From positions 1 to 5,961 of the forward strand of contig JAJYMP010000056.1 of NCBI GenBank assembly GCA_021786915.1: a stretch of 5,961 nucleotides of DNA, given 5' to 3'. This document shows, piece by piece, positions 1 through 5,961 of this stretch. The position numbers were made by a program, and so were the translations under genes. Under the pieces are notes generated by a model. That model saw only the letters and a list, made by a program, of their open reading frames with translations, was not told the origin of the DNA and made no database searches. Source of the stretch: Chloroflexota bacterium. Its GTDB lineage: Bacteria; Chloroflexota; Limnocylindria; Limnocylindrales; CSP1-4. The first letter of the stretch is position 1; each line of letters starts with the position of its first letter.

Positions 1-181
1 GACCATGCGGGGCCGTAGTAGCACTCGAGAAGGCCCAAGATGCCGCTTGCCATGCGCTCACTCCTTGTCAGGACCGAAGCTTCGCCCCTGCGCGGCGGAG
101 CCCTCCGTTAACTGGAGTACATTTCCGTATGTCAGAGGAATCAGACCATTGCCGCAGAACTTCCGAGCCGGGGGTGGGAGT
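1..181. other. Leader region upstream of the regulator; no supported gene
   Basis: The regulator's reading frame stays open back to the window edge, but the residues it would encode before about position 182 do not resemble the N-terminus of RpiR proteins. I therefore treat this stretch as non-coding leader. It may contain the operon promoter, but no convincing -35/-10 pair is visible. TTGTCA at 65-70 resembles a -35 but has no -10 at a suitable distance, and TACATT at 118-123 is -10-like without a good -35. A 10-base perfect palindrome, CGAAGCTTCG, lies at 75-84. A weak inverted repeat, ACAT-6-ATGT, lies at 119-132. Either could be an operator, but both are short enough to arise by chance. 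Another frame stops at TAG 16-18, which could end an upstream gene; too little is visible to say. Confidence 0.35.
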
Positions 182-1042
182 GTGTCCCGCCGATTCGCTC
201 GCCAGACCAACTTCTTGGCACGCCTGCGCGACATGGCGCCGAGTCTGCCAAAGGCGGAGCGCGTGGTGGCCCGCGCCATCCTGGACGACCCGGAGGCGAT
301 CCTCGCCCTGTCCATCTCCGACCTCGCGGAACGCAGCGGTGTCGGTGACGCCACGGTGGTGCGGATGGCCCGACGCCTCGGTCTCAGCGGCTACCAGGAG
401 CTGAAGATCCTCGTTGCCGCCGACCGAAGCCCGCTGGACCCGGCGCCCTCCCTGGACGAGCCACGCCCAAACCTGGCCGAGAGTATCGAACGCATCGTTG
501 CGACCAACGTCGACTCGCTCCGGACCACCCAGCAGCTGATCGACGTCGCGGTCATCGACGCACTGAGCGCCCGCCTCGACGAGAGCCGACTGGTCGCCAT
601 CTACGGCGTGGGCACGTCGGCGCTGGCGGGACGGTACCTGGCCTACCGCCTGACGCGCATGGGCATCGTGGCGGAGTTCGAGGAGGACTCCCACTACCAG
701 GCCATGAGCACCGTGCTTCTGGACCGCGGCAGCGTGGCCGTGGCCTTCTCGCAGTCTGGCAGCACCTACAGCGTCGTTCAGGCGCTGGCGGCGGCACGCG
801 GCGTGGGCGCGTTCACGGCGGCGATCACCCGCTACAGCCACTCGCCTCTTTCGGAGGCAGCCGACGCCATCTTCATCACCGGCGCGGAGGAGACGCCGTT
901 TCTCAGCGGGGCCCTGCCCGGTCTTGCGTCCCAGCTTTGCATTGCCGACATCGTGGCCGTGAGCACGGGCAGTCGCAGGCCGGAGCGTGCCCACCGCGCG
1001 CTGCGCCTCTCCGCACAGCGTGTGGCCGACATGAAATTCTAG
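182..1042 (+). CDS. RpiR/MurR-family transcriptional regulator (HTH plus SIS domain)
   Basis: This is a 286-residue DNA-binding regulator, the usual length for the RpiR family, which controls sugar-phosphate metabolism genes. The N-terminal HTH_6 domain covers about residues 11-80. It includes the family-typical stretch LPKAERVVARAILDDP and a helix-turn-helix around 45-75 (ISDLAERSGVGDATVVRMAR). The C-terminal SIS phosphosugar-binding domain covers about 125-265. It has a GVGTSA loop at 142-147 and the S-x-S-G-x-T phosphate-binding motif (FSQSGST) at 189-195. The chosen start is GTG at 182, preceded by GGGGG at 170-174, because family similarity begins just after it. TTG at 149, with AGAGGA at 134-139, is a possible longer start adding 11 residues, and ATG at 233 is probably too late. 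The gene leads a tightly spaced operon on the same strand, so autoregulation and control of the downstream uptake genes by a phosphosugar ligand are likely. Whether it activates or represses cannot be told. Family assignment is firm; the ligand is unknown. Confidence 0.92.
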   Translation: MSRRFARQTNFLARLRDMAPSLPKAERVVARAILDDPEAILALSISDLAERSGVGDATVVRMARRLGLSGYQELKILVAADRSPLDPAPSLDEPRPNLAESIERIVATNVDSLRTTQQLIDVAVIDALSARLDESRLVAIYGVGTSALAGRYLAYRLTRMGIVAEFEEDSHYQAMSTVLLDRGSVAVAFSQSGSTYSVVQALAAARGVGAFTAAITRYSHSPLSEAADAIFITGAEETPFLSGALPGLASQLCIADIVAVSTGSRRPERAHRALRLSAQRVADMKF

Positions 1043-1048
1043 CCAGTC

Positions 1049-1056
1049 AGGGGGAG
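1049..1056 (+). promoter_or_regulatory. Ribosome binding site of the binding-protein gene
   Basis: AGGGGGAG lies in the 19-base gap after the regulator's stop. It ends 5 bases before GTG 1062, which makes that GTG the best start. GTG 1056 overlaps the site itself, and ATG 1071 is 14 bases away. Confidence 0.6.
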
Positions 1057-1061
1057 TGCAA

Positions 1062-2360
1062 GTGCGTCGGATGCGTAGAAGGGCGGCCTTTGGCCTCGGG
1101 CTTGCCATGGCGGTGCTCGCGGGCGGCACGGGCTTGACGGCCGCCGCCCGCAGGACAGCCGGACCGGTCCAGGTTTCGCTTTGGAGCTACGCCACGGGCT
1201 ACGAGGCTCAGGCCTTCCAAACGGAGATCAACCTGTTCAACAAGAGTCAGCGCCAGATCCACGTGAACTACCTTGGCGGCGTCAGCCTGCAGAAGGTGAC
1301 CACCGCAATCTCCGGCGGCAGCCCCCCCGACCTTGTCGACCTGGCGGAGGCCGACCCGCTGCCGTCCTGGGCCTCAGAGGGCGCCGTGACCAACATCACC
1401 GGCCTCTTGCGGCAGGATCACGTCAACCTTCGCTCCTTCGTCCCAGGCGCCTTGTCGTACGGCATGTACAAGGGGAAGGTGTACGGCCTGCCCGGTGCGT
1501 TTGACGGCAACTTCCTCTACTACAACAAGACGCTCTTCGCCAAGGCCGGCATCAAGACGCCGCCTCGGACCTTCGCCCAGCTTTGGACGGACGCCCAGAA
1601 GCTGACGATCATCCGTAACGGGAAAATCGTCCAGGCCGGCTTTGTGCCCAATGGTGGCATCGGCTTCGCCCAAACGGGCCTCCAGCTTTGGGCATATGAC
1701 TTCGGCGGCGACTGGTGGAATGCCAAGACCGGCAGGCTTACGCCCGACAACCCGAAGAACGTGGCCGCGCTGGCCTGGGAGGCAAGCTACTATAAGAAGT
1801 ACGGGTACAGCCGCCTGAACACGTTCAACTCCTCGTCGTTCGGCTCGGGGCCACTCGGCTCGGACCCGTTCGCGTTCGACAAGGTCGCGATGGAAGTCGG
1901 TGGCGAGTGGCTTCGCGATTTTCTGGCCCACTATGCACCGTCGGTGAAGTTCGGTGAGGTTGCCCTTCTCGTTCAGAAACTGGGCGAAAGGCCCCAGGAG
2001 TTCGTGGACGGCGACCTGTGGATTGTTCCAGCCCACGCTCCGCATGTCGCCGCCGCCGTCAGGTTCCTCGCCTGGTTGGAACAGCCCGACCACTACGACC
2101 CGATCTGCAACAAGATGGTCAACCTGCCGCAGTTTGCCGCCCAGTACGCGAACGACCGCTGGGCCGTGCCGGCGCTCCGGGCTTCGATCGCCCTCGAGAA
2201 GGACTACATCGTGCACGGCATACCGTCGGTGCCAGACCTCACCCGCTACGAGACGGCGATCGCGAACGCCGAGCAGAATGCTCTGTTTGGCCGGCAGACG
2301 GCCCAGCAGGCCCTCAGGCAGGTGGCCAACGCCTTCAAGAACGGCAGTGCCGTGCCTTGA
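1062..2360 (+). CDS. Extracellular solute-binding protein of a carbohydrate ABC transporter (family 1)
   Basis: This 432-residue protein would capture a sugar or oligosaccharide outside the membrane and deliver it to the permease pair encoded downstream. It begins with a signal peptide: a basic n-region (RRMRRR, residues 2-7), a hydrophobic core at about 8-25, and a plausible signal peptidase I site after AAA at 27-29. There is no cysteine near that site, so it is not an evident lipoprotein; the only cysteine is at about 349. Family 1 hallmarks are YGLPGAFDGNFLYYNKTLF at 141-159, followed by AGIKTPPRTFAQLW. Further on are FDKVAMEVGGEW at 272-283 and a C-terminal helix ending ALFGRQTAQQALRQVANAF. 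Aromatic residues are frequent (Trp and Tyr around 210-250), as in sugar-binding clefts. The ligand cannot be read from the sequence; the neighbouring SIS enzyme and GlmU-like protein make an amino sugar or its oligomer a reasonable guess. The start is GTG 1062, chosen by ribosome-site spacing. The stop overlaps the next gene's start. Confidence 0.93.
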   Translation: MRRMRRRAAFGLGLAMAVLAGGTGLTAAARRTAGPVQVSLWSYATGYEAQAFQTEINLFNKSQRQIHVNYLGGVSLQKVTTAISGGSPPDLVDLAEADPLPSWASEGAVTNITGLLRQDHVNLRSFVPGALSYGMYKGKVYGLPGAFDGNFLYYNKTLFAKAGIKTPPRTFAQLWTDAQKLTIIRNGKIVQAGFVPNGGIGFAQTGLQLWAYDFGGDWWNAKTGRLTPDNPKNVAALAWEASYYKKYGYSRLNTFNSSSFGSGPLGSDPFAFDKVAMEVGGEWLRDFLAHYAPSVKFGEVALLVQKLGERPQEFVDGDLWIVPAHAPHVAAAVRFLAWLEQPDHYDPICNKMVNLPQFAAQYANDRWAVPALRASIALEKDYIVHGIPSVPDLTRYETAIANAEQNALFGRQTAQQALRQVANAFKNGSAVP

Positions 2361-3055
2361 GGCAGACCCGACCGCAAGGGGCAGACGCCTACTGGGAGCG
2401 GACGCAGGCGGTTCTCGCAGCGGTGCATCGCGAGGCGTGGCCTGATGTTGTGCAGGCGGGGGCGTGGGTGGCCGACACCCTCCTCGCCGGTCGAAGAATT
2501 CTCGCCTTCGGCACGGGCCATTCCCACGTCCTGGCCGAGGAGCTGTACGCGAGGGCCGGCGGCCTGGAGGCGATCGAGGCGATCCTCGAACCGAGCCTCA
2601 TGCTGCATGAAGGCCCGCTCAAGAGTTCTGCCTTCGAACGTCTTCGCGACCTGGGCCGCGTAATCTGGCAGCAGCGCGCCCGCGGCGCGGGTCGTGGCGA
2701 CCTGGTCCTGATCTTCTCGAACTCCGGGCGCAACCCCGTGCCCGTGGAGTTCGCCATGGCGGCGCGCGCGGACGGTGTGCGCGTGGTCGCCGTCACCTCG
2801 CTCCAGCACTCCCGCAGCCAGCGGCCCTATGTCGAAGGCATGCCCAAACTGTTCGAGGTCGCCGATCTCGTCATCGACAACGGGGGCGTGCCGGGAGACG
2901 CGGCCCTGCCGGTCGACGACCTGACCGCCGTCGGCGCCACCTCCACGGTCTCGGGAGCCCTGATCGCCCAAGCCGTCGTGTGCGAGGCGGTGGCGCGCAT
3001 GACCCGCGCCGGGAGTCCGCCCGCGATTCTCCGAAGTTACAATGTCGAGGTGTGA
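2357..3055 (+). CDS. SIS-domain protein, putative phosphosugar isomerase (UPF0309-like)
   Basis: This 232-residue cytoplasmic protein consists almost wholly of one SIS domain. It matches, from memory, the family annotated as sugar isomerase domain-containing or UPF0309 proteins (usually about 240-250 residues). Visible family blocks are FGTGHSHVLAEELYARAGG at 51-69, EPSLMLHEGPLKSS at 78-91, SNSGRNPVPVE at 121-131 (the S-x-S-G phosphosugar loop), TSLQHS at 147-152, VIDNGGVPGDAAL at 172-184 and GATSTVSG at 193-200. The conserved His and Glu residues (H55, H57, E61, E62, H84, E85) are intact, so an active enzyme is likely. Its exact reaction is not established for the family, but isomerisation or deamination of an (amino)sugar phosphate is the natural inference. 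The start is TTG 2357 in a TTGA overlap with the binding-protein stop. No good ribosome site precedes it, so it is probably made by translational coupling. The N-terminal AYWERTQ stretch matches the usual family start, and no in-frame ATG is available until the middle of the domain. Confidence 0.88.
   Translation: MRQTRPQGADAYWERTQAVLAAVHREAWPDVVQAGAWVADTLLAGRRILAFGTGHSHVLAEELYARAGGLEAIEAILEPSLMLHEGPLKSSAFERLRDLGRVIWQQRARGAGRGDLVLIFSNSGRNPVPVEFAMAARADGVRVVAVTSLQHSRSQRPYVEGMPKLFEVADLVIDNGGVPGDAALPVDDLTAVGATSTVSGALIAQAVVCEAVARMTRAGSPPAILRSYNVEV
3047..3052 (+). promoter_or_regulatory. Ribosome binding site of the nucleotidyltransferase gene
   Basis: GAGGTG, inside the last codons of the SIS gene, ends 5 bases before ATG 3058. 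It supports that start over the earlier in-frame start at 2980, whose extra 26 residues look unrelated to any nucleotidyltransferase N-terminus. Confidence 0.6.
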
Positions 3056-3057
3056 CG

Positions 3058-4431
3058 ATGGCAACGAAGGCAGTGCTGCTGGCTGCGGGCCGGGGCAGGC
3101 GCATTGCGCCCTACCATAGGGTGCGCCCCAAGGCGCTTCTGCCCGTGGCCAACCGGCCGCTGATCCGCCGCACCCTGGACCAGCTGGCGGCCTGCGGGGT
3201 CGATTCCGGCGTCGTCGTGGCATCGCCCGCGTTCGCGTCGGCCCTGGCGATGGAGCTCGTGAGCCGGCCTGGGTTTCGCGTCGTCGTCCAGGCCGAGCCG
3301 ATCGGCACCGCGGCCGCGGCGGCGCTGGCGAGCGAGGTGGTCGCCGACGAGGACGCGCTGGTGGTCCTGTATGCCGACACGTTGTTTGCGGAGGCGGACC
3401 TTGCCGCTCTAGTCGCGCCCACCGCCGACGGTGTGGCGGGCCGCGTTCTCGGCGCGGCCATCGCGTCCGATCGCGCCCGGGACTTCGTGTGCGTTGACAC
3501 AGCGGCGGGCGAGGTGCGCGCCTTCTGGGGCCACCCGCGTCACGGCAGCGCACGCGTTGCGGGCGCCTTCCTCCTGTCGCCGTCGGTGCGTCGCTATCTC
3601 CGGCTCAACCCGGGCCGAGGCGTGCGGGTCGAGGTGGGCGGCATGCCGCCGCTCGAGCAGGACCTGTGCGAGTCGCTGAACCTCGCGCTGGCGGCAGGCG
3701 CGCGCCTGGCGTACCGGGAGGCGTCGGGCCACAATGTGGACCTCGACAAGCCCTGGGACATTCTGGCCGCCAACCGGGCCGCCGTCGAGGAGCGCTTCGC
3801 CTGCCCAGGAGGAGAGGCCTTCGAGGGCAGTCTCGACCCTGGCGCGAGGGTGGAGGGCACGGTGTGCGTCGAGGCGGGGGGCCGCGTCGAGGCCGGTGTC
3901 GTGGTGCGCGGGCGCCTGTGGGTGGGTCCCCGCAGCGTTGTCCGTCAGGGAGCGATCTGCGAGGGTGACGTCATGCTCGGCGCCGACGTCCGGCTCGAGG
4001 ACTATGCGAAGGTGGAGAACTGCGTCATCGGCGACGGCTCCGTGGTGAGCCATTGCGCCGAGGTCCTCGGCGGCGTCCTGATGCGCAACGTCTGGCTCAT
4101 GCATCACTGCGAGCTGTACGGGGTGCTCGGGGACGACGTGGACATCGGCGCAGCGACGGTGTGCGGCACGCTGCGCTTCGACGATGGCGAAACCGCCCAC
4201 CGTGTCGGCGGCCGGTGGGAGACGCCCTCGATTGGGGCCAACGCGGCGTACCTGGGCGACCACGTGCGCACGGGCGTGAATGTCACCATCCTTCCGGGCC
4301 GCCATGTCGGGCCGTTTAGCGCCGTCGGCCCCGGTATCGTGGTCGCTGAAGACGTGCCCGAGGGTACCCTCGTGACGCTGCGCCAGGAACTCGACCGTCG
4401 TCCCTTCGGACCGGACCGCTATGGCTGGTAA
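3058..4431 (+). CDS. Bifunctional-type sugar-1-phosphate nucleotidyltransferase with left-handed beta-helix (GlmU-like) domain
   Basis: This 457-residue two-domain cytoplasmic enzyme has an N-terminal NTP_transferase domain (about 1-245). It opens with LLAAGRGRRIAPYHRVRPKALLPVANRP at 7-34 (shown as two blocks: the nucleotide loop GRGRR at 11-15 and PKALLPV at 24-30 with K25). It continues with EPIGTAAAAAL at 80-90, the metal-binding aspartate in YADTLF at 105-110 (D107), and NVDLDKPWDILAANR at 226-240. This chemistry joins a sugar-1-phosphate to an NTP, releasing pyrophosphate. Residues about 256-440 are hexapeptide repeats of a left-handed beta-helix. The end (IGAATVCGTLRFDD at 363-376, GDHVRTGVNVTILPG at 400-414) resembles archaeal nucleotidylyltransferase/acetyltransferases such as Sulfolobus ST0452 and the GlmU acetyltransferase half. 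H349 falls near the catalytic-His position of those enzymes. The sugar, the NTP and any acyl transfer remain unproven. It could be a glucose-1-phosphate, glucosamine-1-phosphate or GlcNAc-1-phosphate enzyme. It is 2 bases after the SIS gene and overlaps the permease gene by 11 bases. Confidence 0.85.
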   Translation: MATKAVLLAAGRGRRIAPYHRVRPKALLPVANRPLIRRTLDQLAACGVDSGVVVASPAFASALAMELVSRPGFRVVVQAEPIGTAAAAALASEVVADEDALVVLYADTLFAEADLAALVAPTADGVAGRVLGAAIASDRARDFVCVDTAAGEVRAFWGHPRHGSARVAGAFLLSPSVRRYLRLNPGRGVRVEVGGMPPLEQDLCESLNLALAAGARLAYREASGHNVDLDKPWDILAANRAAVEERFACPGGEAFEGSLDPGARVEGTVCVEAGGRVEAGVVVRGRLWVGPRSVVRQGAICEGDVMLGADVRLEDYAKVENCVIGDGSVVSHCAEVLGGVLMRNVWLMHHCELYGVLGDDVDIGAATVCGTLRFDDGETAHRVGGRWETPSIGANAAYLGDHVRTGVNVTILPGRHVGPFSAVGPGIVVAEDVPEGTLVTLRQELDRRPFGPDRYGW

Positions 4432-5398
4432 CCTCGCGCGGGCGGTTCGCGTACCCGCCGCATCGGTGCCCGTCACGCGGCGGCCGCTAAACCGCGACAC
4501 CCGTAAACTCCTGTGGGGCCTCGCATTCATCTCACCGTGGGTGGTCGGGTTCTGCGCGTTCATCGTCTTCCCGCTTGGCAGTTCGCTCTGGTACAGCTTC
4601 ACGAACTACGACCTCTTCCAGCCACCCCAGTGGGTTGGCCTGTACAACTACGCGTTCATGCTCCACGATGCGACGTTCTGGACGGCCATGTACAACACGG
4701 CATACCTGGCAGTCTTCTTCGTGCCGCTGAACATCGCTTTCGGCATCGGCCTCGCAACGCTGCTCAACGCCCGCGTGCGTGGCCTTGCCTTCTACCGAAC
4801 GCTGGCCTACCTGCCGACGATCGTGCCGGCGGTGGCGAGCGCCATCCTCTGGCTCTGGCTCCTGAATCCGAACTACGGCGTCGTCAACCTTCTGCTCAGC
4901 GACCTGCACATCGCACAGCCAGGCTGGCTCGCGTCGCCAGCTTGGAGCAAGCCGGCGTACATCCTTATGAGCCTTTGGGCCTCGCTTGGAAACACCATGC
5001 TCATCTTTCTGGCGGGCCTCCAGGGCGTTCCCCAGGCCCTGTACGAGGCCGCGGACCTGGACGGTGCCGGGCGCTTCACGAAGTTCCGCCACATCACGCT
5101 GCCCATGCTGAGCCCAGTCATCTTCTTCAACCTGATCCTCGGCATCATCGCCACGTTCACGTACTTCACCCAGGCCTTTGTGATCACCGACGCCAACCGC
5201 TTCACCGGATCCCTCGGCGCCCCGCTGAACTCGGCGCTCTTCTACTCGCTCTATCTGTACGAGGCCGCGTTCTCGTACAACGCCATGGGCTACGCCAGTG
5301 CGCTCGCCTGGGTCCTGTTCCTCATGGTCCTCCTTTTGGCCATCGTCCTGTTCCGAACGGCCCGCCGCTGGGTGTACTACGAAACGGAGGGGAAGTAG
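4421..5398 (+). CDS. Carbohydrate ABC transporter permease 1 (CUT1, MalF/UgpA-like)
   Basis: This 325-residue inner-membrane protein forms half of the sugar-translocating channel with the next gene's product. Six hydrophobic segments are visible at about 31-57, 92-116, 124-148, 178-200, 228-250 and 288-312, the usual six-helix layout of short MalF-type permeases. The hallmark cytoplasmic EAA loop, EAADLDGAGRFTKFRHITLP at 209-228, is complete and would dock to the ATPase. WVGLYNYAFM at 71-80 and YNTAYLAVFFVPLNIAFG at 91-108 are also typical of the family. The start at ATG 4421 lies within the nucleotidyltransferase gene (11-base overlap) and has only a weak GGA-containing ribosome site, so coupling to upstream translation is likely. 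GTG 4466 is an alternative that would remove 15 N-terminal residues, but it has no better ribosome site. Membership in the CUT1 sugar class is firm; the substrate is not shown. Confidence 0.93.
   Translation: MAGNLARAVRVPAASVPVTRRPLNRDTRKLLWGLAFISPWVVGFCAFIVFPLGSSLWYSFTNYDLFQPPQWVGLYNYAFMLHDATFWTAMYNTAYLAVFFVPLNIAFGIGLATLLNARVRGLAFYRTLAYLPTIVPAVASAILWLWLLNPNYGVVNLLLSDLHIAQPGWLASPAWSKPAYILMSLWASLGNTMLIFLAGLQGVPQALYEAADLDGAGRFTKFRHITLPMLSPVIFFNLILGIIATFTYFTQAFVITDANRFTGSLGAPLNSALFYSLYLYEAAFSYNAMGYASALAWVLFLMVLLLAIVLFRTARRWVYYETEGK
5386..5392 (+). promoter_or_regulatory. Strong ribosome binding site of permease 2
   Basis: GGAGGGG lies within the last codons of permease 1 and 8 bases before GTG 5401. 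It is among the strongest Shine-Dalgarno-like sites in the window and fixes the GTG start of the last gene. Confidence 0.65.
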
Positions 5399-5400
5399 CC

Positions 5401-5961
5401 GTGCCCGCACAGGAGGGCCGGCGCACGCCGGCGGGGTCCGCCGCCGCCGTTCACGTCACGCTGCTTGCCCTTGGCGCGGTGTTTATCGTGCCGCTGGTAC
5501 TCATGCTGTCCACGGCACTGAAACTGCCGTCCCAGGTCGTTTCGGCGACCCCGCAGATCATTCCGCACCCGTTCGTCTGGCACAACTTCGTGGCTGCGGT
5601 TCAAGCCATCCCGTTCGTCCGCTACTTCCGCAACACGCTGATCATCGCGGGGCTCAACGTGGTCGGCGTCACTTCATCGAGCGCCGTCGTGGCCTACGGC
5701 TTCTCGCGCATCCGCTGGACGGGGCGAGAAACCGTCTTCATGTTCGTGGTCGCGACGATGATCATGCCGACACAGGTTACGCTGATTCCGCTCTACATCG
5801 TGTTCCGCTCCCTTGGCTGGGTGAACACGTTCTATCCCCTGGTCGTTCCGGCGTTCTTCGGGGATGCGTTCTCGATTTTCCTCCTGCGCCAGTTCTTCAT
5901 GTCTCTGCCGATCGAGTTGAACGAGGCCGCGGAGATCGACGGTGCGAACGAACTCACGATC
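5401..5961 (+). CDS. Carbohydrate ABC transporter permease 2 (CUT1, MalG/UgpE-like), 3' end cut by window
   Basis: 187 codons are visible and open to the window edge; the family is usually about 270-290 residues, so roughly a third is missing. The protein pairs with permease 1 to form the translocation channel. Visible hallmarks are a first membrane segment at about 18-40, FRNTLIIAGLNVVGV at 76-90, SSSAVVAYGFSRIRWTGR at 92-109, MPTQVTLIPLYIVF at 122-135 and FLLRQFFMSLPIELNEAAEI at 160-179. The last stretch enters the EAA loop (E175 A176 A177, D180 G181 A182), and the window ends inside that motif. The start is GTG 5401, 2 bases after the permease 1 stop, supported by GGAGGGG upstream. It was read by direct translation of the plus strand, with no frame interruption. 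Genes for further pathway steps, and possibly a dedicated ATPase, would follow downstream. Confidence 0.92.
   Translation, partial: MPAQEGRRTPAGSAAAVHVTLLALGAVFIVPLVLMLSTALKLPSQVVSATPQIIPHPFVWHNFVAAVQAIPFVRYFRNTLIIAGLNVVGVTSSSAVVAYGFSRIRWTGRETVFMFVVATMIMPTQVTLIPLYIVFRSLGWVNTFYPLVVPAFFGDAFSIFLLRQFFMSLPIELNEAAEIDGANELTI

Noticed and set aside
5..181. N-terminal extension of the regulator from ATG 5
   Set aside because: The extra 59 residues resemble no RpiR N-terminus, and the protein from GTG 182 already has the normal family length.
1062..1100. Twin-arginine export signal in the binding protein (RRRAAFG)
   Set aside because: The spacing is RRxxF rather than the S/T-RRxFLK pattern, and the basic n-region fits an ordinary Sec signal.
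68..1129. Long minus-strand open frame opposite the RpiR gene
   Set aside because: Its translation is rich in Arg, His, Gly and Ala without any family motif, and it mirrors a clear regulator gene. High GC readily leaves such antisense frames open.
2018..2356. N-terminal extension of the SIS gene into the binding-protein gene
   Set aside because: This stretch is an out-of-frame reading of the binding protein's C-terminal half, and the SIS family similarity starts only after 2357.
2246..3553. 435-codon minus-strand open frame opposite the SIS and nucleotidyltransferase genes
   Set aside because: The product is low-complexity Arg/Pro-rich sequence and spans two well-supported plus-strand genes, so it is a GC-driven shadow.
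3409..4602. 397-codon minus-strand open frame opposite the nucleotidyltransferase
   Set aside because: His/Arg/Ala-rich with no recognisable domain, running across a gene boundary of the real operon.

Overview
The window is one strand-biased block of six plus-strand genes, packed end to end. It reads as the front part of a carbohydrate-uptake operon in a GC-rich bacterium. The order is: RpiR-family regulator, extracellular sugar-binding protein, SIS-domain phosphosugar isomerase-like enzyme, two-domain sugar-1-phosphate nucleotidyltransferase with a left-handed beta-helix tail, and two CUT1-type (MalF-like and MalG-like) ABC permeases. The second permease is cut by the window end.

The organism cannot be named from this sequence. 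High GC, GTG and TTG starts and purine-rich ribosome binding sites would suit a high-GC Bacillota lineage (for example Limnochordia- or Thermaerobacter-like), Chloroflexota or a related phylum. The binding protein has a Sec-type signal peptide but no lipobox cysteine, which is unexpected for a single-membrane Bacillota member.

Layout: 1-181 is a leader region without a convincing gene, probably holding the operon promoter. 182-1042 is the regulator. 1062-2360 is the binding protein, 19 bases after the regulator. 2357-3055 is the SIS enzyme, whose TTG start overlaps the previous stop. 3058-4431 is the nucleotidyltransferase, after a 2-base gap. 4421-5398 is permease 1, overlapping by 11 bases. 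5401-5961 is permease 2, after a 2-base gap and incomplete. I see no terminator, mobile element, RNA gene, CRISPR array or notable DNA repeat.

How they may work together (inference): the binding protein and two permeases import a sugar or oligosaccharide with an ATPase that is not in the window. The SIS enzyme would act on a phosphorylated sugar, and the RpiR regulator, which carries its own SIS effector domain, would sense a phosphosugar from the same pathway. The odd member is the nucleotidyltransferase. Its C-terminal half resembles the acetyltransferase half of GlmU and of archaeal bifunctional sugar-1-phosphate nucleotidylyltransferase/acetyltransferases. This suggests that the imported sugar, perhaps an amino sugar, is fed into nucleotide-sugar (envelope or glycan) synthesis rather than only into glycolysis.
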